A DNA stretch of 64,000 nt from VRUE01 sp963812335 (lineage in GTDB: Bacteria > Actinomycetota > Thermoleophilia > Solirubrobacterales > 70-9). The notes under the pieces were generated by a model. That model was not told the origin of the DNA. It worked only from the letters and a program-made list of their open reading frames with translations, and did not search any database. The stretch covers positions 273,743-337,742 of the forward strand of contig CAWEUU010000005.1 of NCBI GenBank assembly GCA_963812335.1. Reading direction: 5' to 3'. Positions 56,184-64,000 of the stretch are shown one piece after another; position 1 is the first letter of the stretch; each line of letters starts with the position of its first letter. The translations under genes were made by a program, and so were the position numbers.

Positions 56184-57818
56184 TCAGGCCTCTTCGCCGG
56201 TCAGGCGGGCGACCGCCCGCCGGCACTGCGCTGGGCCGGAGATCCGGATCGCCGAACGCCTCGGCACGTCCACGAAGAACAGCTTTCCGTACGGGTAGGG
56301 CCCGGCCTCGTCGGGGAAGTCGAGCCCGACGGCGTCGCAGCTGCCGCCGGCTTCCCAGGGATGGGCCAGCGCGTCGGGCCGGTCGAATGTCTCCCAGATC
56401 GCTCCGCGTAGGTCCCAGGCATTGGCGAAGACAAGCACGTCGGCGGGGAGGATGTAGGTCGTGTGGCCGAAGCTGACAATCGAGGCTTCGGCCGGCACGC
56501 GGCCGTCCATTGCGGTGTCGATCGCTGCCAGGACCTCCTGCTGCTGGTCCCAGGAATCGCCCCAGGGGGCCTGCTGGCGCAGCTCGCGCACGGCGAGGTT
56601 GGCGCCGACCAGCAAGACCAGCGCCATCCCTACGTAGAACCCCAGTCGCGCCCGCCGCGCCAGCGCCCCGATCCCGCCGGCGACGAGAACGATCGTCGCG
56701 ATCAGCAGCAGGATCGTGCCGAGCGCGGCGAAAGCACCGATCCGGTTGCCGGTCCCGGTCGTGCGCGGGACGAAGTAGGGATCGGCGGGTAGCAGCATGA
56801 CCAGTCCGGCCAGCGCGAAGACCGCCCCCAGCAAGACGATCCAGAGCCAGGATGCGAAGGCGCGCGCCTGCCCGTCGCGGCGGCCGATCGAGATCCCGGC
56901 ACCGAGCATGCCCGCGGCGAGCAGGATCAGGCCGAGCGGGCCGGTGAGCAGCTCGCTGAACGGGAACAGCCAGCGGAAGACCGCCTCGGCCTGGGCGAGG
57001 ACCTGGCCAACGCGGTCCCAGAGGAAGCCGACCGAGAGCACCGCCTCGCGGTCCTCGGAGGCGCGCGGGGCAATGATGGCCAGCGCCGCCGCGATAGCGC
57101 CGAGGTCAGCGGGAAGGCGCTGCAGGGCCGGGCGCCGGCCGCCGCGCACGGCGTAGAGCAGAAAGCTGACCGCGATCAGTCCGGCGACCAGCTCGTAGGT
57201 GAGCACGGCGGCCAAGTAGAGGACCGCCGCCCCGGCGTGCCAGGCGACGGCGCGCCGGCCGGCCGCGTTGGCGAGGCCGTGCAGGGCGACCAACAGGCCG
57301 CCGAGGTAGAGGATGCCCGCGACCTGGATCGGGAAGGCGGCGAACCAGAGCCGGCTGGCGTCGATACAGGGGAGGACGACGAAGATCGCCGCCGCCGCCC
57401 CGGCGATCGGGCCGCGCAGGCCGAGCCGGCGCAGGACGACGTAGAAGAGGGCGCTCTGCAGCGCGGCGAGCAGTGCGCCGATCAGCAGGTAGGCCCACTG
57501 CTCCTGCCCGGCAACCGAGTAGACCGCTGACAGGGTGAAGGCGAGGCCGGGGCGGTAGGAGTCGATTGTCATCGAGCGGTAGCCGTCGAGCAGGCCGCTC
57601 GTTTCGGTCAGCCGGGCGATGTCGATCCAGTCGTCGACGTACCAGCCGCCGCGGATCATGTGGGGTAGGTAGATCGCCAGCGCGAGCAGGGTTAGCAGCA
57701 CGGCCGCTACCAGGATCTCCAGGCGACCTGGCGCCGTCGAACCCAAAGGGTTGCGCACCGCGTCGCCGACGCGAGCGGCCGCTGCCGCAGGCAGTTTGCG
57801 GATGAAGGGGGGGGTCAA
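56184..57818 (-). CDS. GT-C-like membrane glycosyltransferase (544 aa)
   Basis: A multi-pass protein with about eleven hydrophobic segments. The first external loop, IRGGWYVDDWIDIARLTETSGLLDGYRSMTIDSYRPGL, has the paired acidic residues expected of GT-C enzymes. The soluble C-terminus (~410-544) includes SIVSFGHTTYILPADVLVFANAWDLRGAIWETFDRPD. The start is a TTG 40 bases after the WbaP stop; no better start is seen. The frame is intact. It is third in the minus-strand operon ligase, WbaP, GT-C, GT2, GT-C. Confidence 0.76.
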   Translation of the reverse strand: MTPPFIRKLPAAAAARVGDAVRNPLGSTAPGRLEILVAAVLLTLLALAIYLPHMIRGGWYVDDWIDIARLTETSGLLDGYRSMTIDSYRPGLAFTLSAVYSVAGQEQWAYLLIGALLAALQSALFYVVLRRLGLRGPIAGAAAAIFVVLPCIDASRLWFAAFPIQVAGILYLGGLLVALHGLANAAGRRAVAWHAGAAVLYLAAVLTYELVAGLIAVSFLLYAVRGGRRPALQRLPADLGAIAAALAIIAPRASEDREAVLSVGFLWDRVGQVLAQAEAVFRWLFPFSELLTGPLGLILLAAGMLGAGISIGRRDGQARAFASWLWIVLLGAVFALAGLVMLLPADPYFVPRTTGTGNRIGAFAALGTILLLIATIVLVAGGIGALARRARLGFYVGMALVLLVGANLAVRELRQQAPWGDSWDQQQEVLAAIDTAMDGRVPAEASIVSFGHTTYILPADVLVFANAWDLRGAIWETFDRPDALAHPWEAGGSCDAVGLDFPDEAGPYPYGKLFFVDVPRRSAIRISGPAQCRRAVARLTGEEA

Positions 57819-57858
57819 GGGCGGGAGATGATGTCGATTGCCTCGGCGGGGCGCTCCC

Positions 57859-59373
57859 TCAGTGCGATCCCTCGCCGCGCATCACCGCGGCGGGGGTGCG
57901 GAGCAGGATCGAGAGGTCGCCGGTGACCGAGATGTTGTCGAGGTAGTCGCGCTCCATCGCCAGCCGCTCCTCGAAGGTGAGGTCGCCGCGGCCGTAGACC
58001 TGCATCGGCCCGGTCATCCCCGGCTTGACCGCGAGGCGCAGCCGCTGGCGCTCGTCGTAGAGGGCGACGACGGCCTCCTCCTCGGGCCGCGGCCCGACCA
58101 GCGACATGTCGCCCCTGACCACGTTGAGGAACTGCGGCAGCTCGTCGAGGCTGTAGCGGCGCAGCAGGCGGCCGGCGCGGGTCACGCGCGGGTCGTCGGC
58201 GATCTTGAAGGCGGGCTCGTCGAGCTTCTCGAGGTCGACCAGTTCGCCGAGGCTGCTGCTCGGCTCCCTGCACCATCGTGCGGAACTTGAGCATCGTGAA
58301 CGGGTCGCCGTCGCGGCCGACCCGGCGCTGGCTGAAAAGCACCGGCCGCCCCGAGTCGAGCAGGATCCAGAGCGCGAGCACGGCAGCAGCGGCGAGATCA
58401 GGACGAGCAGGGCGCCGCCGACCGCCAGGTCCATGCGTCCGCTTCAGCGCGACGGTCGAGCGCGGCGGGTCGGAGAAGCGGAAGTCGAGCACCGGCAGCT
58501 CGGCCAGCCGGTTCAGCTCGATCCCGGGCCCTAGCAGGCCGTAGTGCTGGGGCAGGAAGGTCAGCGCCAGGCCGGCCGCCTTGCACTCCTCGATCATGCG
58601 CTCGGCCGCGGGCTCGCTCATCTCCTGCTCGGTCACGATCACCCGCTCGACCGCGCGTTCGCGGGCGACCCGCGAGATATCGGCGACCGAGCCGAGGCGG
58701 GGCAGCTCGCCGGCTCCGGGCGCGGCGTCCTCGCCCCGCGGCGCCAGGTATCCGACCAGGTGCAGGCGGGTCTCGGGGTGGGTCGCGACACGGCGGGCGA
58801 CGACGGCGACGCGCTGCGGCCGGGCCGATCACGAGCCGGTCGCGGCGCCGGCCAGGCGGTGCCAGAAGAAGCGCAGCACGGCGCGCGAGCCGAAGCTGCC
58901 GAGCAGCGCGCCGAAGCCGACCGCGATCGCGCTGGAGGCGGCGAGCGCACCGACGGGGCTCAGCGCCAGCAGGCCGTCGAGCGCGAGCGTGCCCAGCGCC
59001 GCGGCGGAGATCAGGCCGAGGGAGCTCGTCGAGCGTGCTGTGGCGGATCCGGCGGTGGTCGTTGTCGTAGAGGCCGTGCAGCTTCAGCACCAGGATCCAG
59101 ACCGGGCTGAACAGGGTCGCCCAGAAGAGGGTGCCGACATCGGTCTCCGGGGTCGCCGCGGTGACCATGCAAAGGGCGCCGAGCAGCGCTCAGCCAGTCG
59201 CCGATCGCGAGCAGGCGCCGCAGCAGCGGGCCGCGCCGGTCGCGCCGGGCTGCGCGGGCGCCCTGGCCGCGGCCGGCGTTCGTCCTGCCGCCGCCTGGCC
59301 CGCCGGCCGCGGCGGTGCGCCGGCCGGGCTTGCGCGAGGGGTGTCCGCGCGTTCTGGTCATCGGCTGGGTCAC
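57859..59373 (-). CDS. Initiating sugar phosphotransferase, WbaP/CpsE-like (frame breaks)
   Basis: About 500 residues once mended (breaks near 59190, 59020, 58830, 58430, 58390 and 58270). N-terminal membrane segments and a CoA-binding-like domain (VGYLAPRGEDAAPGAGELPRLGSVADISRV, ERVIVTEQEMSEPAAERMIEEC) lead to the catalytic PglC-like domain: ALKRTMDLAVGGALLVLISPLLA, FSQRRVGRDGDPFTMLKFRTMV, RVTRAGRLLRRYSLDELPQFLNVVRGDMSLVGPRP and KPGMTGPMQVYGR, with the catalytic Asp-Glu in SLDELPQ. It should move a sugar-1-phosphate to undecaprenyl phosphate, the first committed step of this glycan. The GTG at 59373 overlaps the ligase stop. Confidence 0.88.
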
Positions 59374-61311
59374 CCGCAGTCCGGTCGCGGAGGCACCGGT
59401 GCGGGGTTCAGCCGCCGCGCCCGTTCGAGGTCGGCGCTGGCCGCGGCCGGGTCGCCGGCCTCCCGCTCGACTCTGGAGCGCAGGTAGTAGCGCTGCCAGT
59501 TCTGGTCCTCGCGCTCGATCGCTTGCGTGAGTCGTCGACGCGCCGCCGCGTAGTCGCCCTGCAGGCCGGCGAGCAGGCCCAGCTGGATGTAGGGGGAGGC
59601 CGCGAAGGGCTCGATCGAGCGGGCGCGTTTGGCGTGGTCGACGGCGCCGGCGAAGCTCGCCCGCCGGCGGCGGCGCTCGGCTGGCGTCGAGTTCGTGCTC
59701 GACCAGCAGCGGGCCGACCAGCGCGATGGCGGCGATCCAGGCGACGGCCAGGCCGGCGACGGCGAGGCCAAGCGCGGCTCCTGCCCGCGCCGCGTCGCCG
59801 GTGCCGCGGCGCGAGCTGCGCGCAGCGGGCGGCGACGAGCAGGCCGCGCGGCGAGGAAGAAGACCGCGCCGAGCGCGGCGATCTCCCAGAACCAGTCGAG
59901 GGCCGCGGCGACCGCGAAGGCGAGAATCCGGCGAGCAGGCGCCGCGTAGCGCTCGCGCTGTGGATGCCGGGCGCGGCGCGCCAGGCGGCGAAGCCCGTCC
60001 AGAGCAGCCGTGCCGACCAGGGCCAGGACGAGCAGGCCGCCGACCGCGCCCAGCTCGGCGAACGCCTCCAGGTAGAGCGAGTGGGCGTTGTGCACCGGCT
60101 GGGCGATCGAGCGGTGCTGCTCCCAGGCGAACTCGTAGGTACCGGCGCCGCTGCCGAGCAGCGGCTTTTCGCCGAAGGAGTCGATCGCGACGCGGCAGAA
60201 GTCGTGCGCCCGGCGCCGCTGAGGTCCGAGAAGTGGTACTCGGGCTGGCGCGGGAACTGCAGGTCGCCGCCGGAGAAGTGGTCCCACGCGCGGCCGCCGA
60301 CCGCGACGATCGACGCCGATCGCGACGACGGCGCCGCGAGGGCGAACCCGCGCAGCAGCGCCGGGTTGCGCGAGAGCTCGACCGCCCTCCCCGTCAGCTG
60401 TCCCCGCGGCGCTCGAGCCGGCGCAGGCCGGCGAAGAGGAGCAGCGGTGAGCGCGATTCCGGCCAGCAGGATCAGCGCCACGGTCGGCGCCCTGGTCGAC
60501 CGCGCTGAGCCGAGAAGTTGTCGGCGAGGCTGCGCCGGGTCTGTACGGCGAGCACGGCCGGCAGCGCACCGAGCGCGCCGACCGCCAGCGTCGAGAGCAG
60601 CCAGAGGCGGTCGCGGGAGAGGGCGATCGAGCGCCGGCGGCGATCGCGAGCGCCAGCAGTCCGCCGCGCGAGTAGGTGAAGTAGAGGGCGAGCAGGACCG
60701 CCGGGATGGCGGCGACCGAGAGCCAGCGCAACGCCGCCCAGGTGGCGCGGCGGCTGGCCCAGAGGAGCATCGCGACCGCGATCCGCGAACATCGCCCCGT
60801 TGGCGTTCCAGTAGCCGAGCGGGTAGCGCAGCCGAGGGCCGCCGCCAGGCGCGTTGCGAGCTGGAGCACGTCGGGCAGGAGGCGGCTGGCGAGGCCGAGA
60901 ATCGCGACTGCCGCCAGCCCGATCACCATGCCTTCAGCGAAACGTTGGCGCCTTTCGTCGGTTTGGGCGATAAGGAAGGTGGCAATAAAGAAGCCGAGGT
61001 AGACCAGGACCCGGTCCGCCTCGATCACGCTCAGCTCGACCGAACCGGACCAAAGGAGGAAAATGCAGACAACAGCGCCAGACCGCCGATCAGGCCCACC
61101 GCCCAGTAGAGCGGGCGAGCCAGCTTCGCCTTCGACGCGACGCCGACGACGAGCAGGCCGACCACGACCAGCCAGACCGCGAGACCGGCGATGTGCCGGT
61201 CGCCGACGTCGTAGCCGCCGCCGCCAGGGCAAGGCCGACGATCAGCGCGACCGGCGCAAGCAACGCCGCCAATTGGTCTAACCTTGCCGCGCCATGAATG
61301 GGACGCGCCAT
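59370..61311 (-). CDS. O-antigen ligase/polymerase-like membrane protein with C-terminal TPRs (frame breaks)
   Basis: About 640 residues if mended. Hydrophobic segments start with LAALLAPVALIVGLALAAA and IAGLAVWLVVVGLLVV; the Wzy_C signature is SRGGLLALAI near the middle and GSGAGTYEFAWEQHRSIAQPVHNAHSLYLEAFAELGAVGGLLVLAL, with the conserved H of AHSLYLEA. The last ~110 residues are TPR-like (SFAGAVDHAKRARSIEPFAASPYIQLGLLAGLQGDYAAARRRLTQAIERED and SADLERARRLNP). It should polymerise or ligate the glycan outside the membrane. The ATG at 61311 overlaps the divergent gene at 61294 by 18 bases; an internal start near 61280 is possible. Confidence 0.78.
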
Positions 61312-61844
61312 ACCCTCGGATCCCGGTCCGGGCCCTCGACTCGCTCTGTCAGTGTTGGCTCTGCTCGCATCTGGCTTGCTTTCCGGTGCTCGCTCAGGCG
61401 GACTCGAGCGGAATCGAATACCGGGACGCCCCGCCCACGGTAACCGGCGGGGCGGGCCGGCGACGATCGCCGAACCGCCGCGGAAGTCATCCGCCGCGCC
61501 CTGTGGCGCGGGGACTCCGGTCGGAGGCGGCCGGTTCGGCTGGGTCGGATTCGTCACATGCGGAGGCTCGTCCTCGATGTCGGGGCGAGCGCCGGACGGC
61601 AACGGCGGCACCGGTTAGCAGGGTAGCCAGGGCGACGGACTTAACAGCGCCTGGGACGGTCGGCCGCTCGCAGCGATCGACCCGGCCGCGGTGCCGGGCG
61701 ACGAGGGCGGCGGCTCCTCGCCGCTGGTGCCGATCCTGATCGCGATCGCGGTTCTTGCGGCGATCTCCCTCGGCGTGTTCGTGATCCGGCGCCGCCGCGG
61801 TGGCCGCCGCTCCCGGAGCCTCGGTCTCGCCCGAGGCGGGCTAG
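61294..61844 (+). CDS. Small surface protein with signal peptide and C-terminal membrane anchor (frame breaks)
   Basis: Mending about four breaks gives ~180 residues: a signal peptide (LALSVLALLASGLLS...VLAQA, cleaved before DSSGIEYRDAPPTVTG), a Gly/Ser/Pro-rich middle, then GLNSAWDGRPLAAIDPAAVPGDEGGGSSPLVPILIAIAVLAAISLGVFVIRRRRGGRR, a single membrane helix with a basic stop-transfer end. No family is recognised; the plan is that of a wall-facing protein tethered in the membrane. TAACCT lies 9 bases before the ATG. The stop (61842-61844) assumes the frame ending ASVSPEAG. The glycoside hydrolase begins 4 bases later. Confidence 0.55.
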
Positions 61845-61848
61845 CTCG

Positions 61849-63010
61849 ATGCGGAACGAAGACCTTCGCAATGGCCTGCGGGCTCGCGCCTGCGTCTGCC
61901 TCGCCGCCGCTGGCGGCTGGCCGTCGCTGATCTGCGGCGGTCGCGCGCCGCGCCGGCGGCGCGTGCCCGCCAAGTTCTGGGGCGTGGTGCCGCAGACGGA
62001 CGCCGAGCGCCGAACAGTTCCAGCGCCTGAAGCGCGGCGGCGTCGACAGCATGCGGATCCCGATCCCGTGGTCGCTCGGTGCAGCCGACCCGGGGCGGGC
62101 CGCTCGATTTCTCCGGAACCGACGCGCTCGTCGCCGGCGCCGCCGCGGGCGCGGGATCGAGGTGCTCCCGTTCCTCTTCGGAGCGCCGCACTGGGCGGTG
62201 CCGCGCCGGTCGTGCCCGGTTCGCGCGGACTGGTCACGGCGCCGCGCTTCCTGCCGGTCCGCAACGGCAAGCAGCGCGGCGGCTGGAAGCGGTTCCTGAC
62301 GCGGGCCGTCCGGCGCTACGGCCCGCGCGGCAGCTTCTGGGCCGAAAACCCGCAGCTGCCGAAGCGGCCGATCCGCAACTGGCAGATCTGGAACGAGGCG
62401 AACTTCAAGTACTTCGTCGTGCGCCCCAACCCGGCCGAGTACGGCAAGCTGGTCAAGCTCTCCTACGCGGCGATCAAAGCGCCGACCGCGGCGCCCGGCT
62501 GGTCCTCGGCGGGCTCTTCTCGCGCCCGGCCGAGGCGCTGCTCAAGCGCGGGCCGCGGCAGGCCTACTTCGCCAGCCGACTTCCTCGACCAGATGTACAG
62601 GCGGACGCCGGGATAAAGCGGAGGTTCAACGGCATCGCCCTGCACCCCTACACCGGCAAGTACAAGCGCCTGGAGCCCTACATCGAAGAAGTGCGCCAGG
62701 TGCTGAGGCCAACCGCGACGCCGGCAAGGGCCTCTGGATCACCGAGCTCGGCTGGAGCTCCGAACCGCGGCGCAGCAGAACAACGCCTTCGCCAAAGGCA
62801 TGCGCGGCCAGGAGAAGCAGCTGAAGGGCGCCTTCCGGCTGCTGCGCGCCAAGCAGCGGCGCTGGCGCGTGCAGCGCGTCTACTGGTTCTCGGTCAACGA
62901 CCTGCCCGGAAGCCTGCAATTTCTGCGACGGCTCGGGTCTGTTCGGCGAAGGCTTCGTGCCCAAGCCCGCCTGGTTCGCCTTCACGCGGTTCGCCGGCGG
63001 CCGCCCCTAG
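61849..63010 (+). CDS. Secreted clan-A-like glycoside hydrolase 2 (several frame breaks)
   Basis: About 385 residues once mended. A basic start (MRNEDLRNGLRAR) leads to a broken hydrophobic signal region, then KFWGVVPQTDAE, RIPIPWSL, GIEVLPFLFGAPHWAVPR, IRNWQIWNEANFKYFVVRPNPAEYGKLVKLSYAAIKA (WNEAN acid/base), FNGIALHPYTGKYKRLEPYIEEVRQVL, LWITELGWSS (nucleophile) and RVYWFSVNDLPGSCNFCDGSGLF...VPKPAWFAFTRFAGG. It is a paralogue of the 12191-13302 hydrolase, sharing WNEAN, ALHPY, ITE-GW and GSCNFCD blocks in the same order. The two enclose the polysaccharide genes, so an endo-acting role on that polymer is inferred. Confidence 0.78.
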
Positions 63011-63042
63011 CTCTCCCCCGGCCGATTCCCCCCCGGTGCGCG

Positions 63043-63048
63043 TAAGAT
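63043..63048 (+). promoter_or_regulatory. -10 box for a leaderless helicase mRNA
   Basis: TAAGAT lies 7 bases before the TTG start at 63056; the same hexamer precedes the AAA_14 gene. Confidence 0.5.
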
Positions 63049-63055
63049 CGGTAGG

Positions 63056-64000
<945 letters not shown>

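Noticed and set aside
56797..57156. Plus-strand frames within the GT-C and GT2 genes of 53.6-57.8 kb
   Set aside because: They are antisense to intact membrane-protein genes and show no start signal or domain.

Overview
The window is very GC-rich, densely packed and uses many GTG/TTG starts. A PafBC-type double WYL regulator, a DUF1906 protein with an Arg-rich tail, and many GT-C/GT2 proteins suggest an actinobacterium, probably Thermoleophilia (Solirubrobacterales-like). That placement is inferred from gene content alone; no rRNA gene is present.

Layout. 1-1.9 kb: a minus-strand arsenic operon (arsR, NIP-like aquaporin, arsC) running into a cation:proton antiporter cut by the window edge. 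1.9-2.4 kb: a decayed antitoxin/nucleotidyltransferase pair. 2.4-3.3 kb: a fluoride riboswitch followed by two overlapping crcB genes. 3.3-12.2 kb: housekeeping and secreted proteins (YhaM-like nuclease, PafBC-like regulator, MBL hydrolase, penicillin-acylase family enzyme, DUF1906 protein, PPOX enzyme). 12.2-63 kb: one very large surface-polysaccharide locus, flanked by two paralogous secreted clan-A-like glycoside hydrolases. 63.06 kb to the end: the start of an Lhr-type helicase.

The polysaccharide locus holds about ten GT2 or GT4-GT2 glycosyltransferase genes, eight multi-pass GT-C-like membrane proteins (two in tandem with copied start regions), four NAD-dependent sugar epimerase/dehydratase genes including rmlB, a full dTDP-rhamnose operon (rmlA-D-B-C), a pyruvyl transferase, a QueC-like PP-loop enzyme, a SAM methyltransferase, a Wzm/Wzt ABC exporter with a glycan-binding Wzt tail, a WbaP-like initiating phosphotransferase and a Wzy/WaaL-like ligase with TPRs. 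Together they could build activated sugars, start and extend a rhamnose-containing glycan on undecaprenyl phosphate, decorate it, export it and attach it.

Two accessory modules interrupt the locus: an HTH/nucleotidyltransferase toxin-antitoxin-like pair (24.2-25.6 kb) and an AAA/DUF4143 ATPase (51.8-53.3 kb). The ATPase is followed by a junction of a second GT2 3' end and a second, about 91% identical, rmlC 3' end, which reads as a recombination scar between two alleles of the locus.

Sequence quality matters. 15.4-23.3 kb and 48.4-53.3 kb are clean, but 27-47 kb and 58-64 kb carry single-base frame breaks as often as every 100-200 bases inside otherwise conserved domains. I treat most as read or assembly errors, so extents of the affected genes are approximate. 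Many clean 5' ends show a TANNNT -10 box 6-9 bases before the start codon, implying widespread leaderless transcription.
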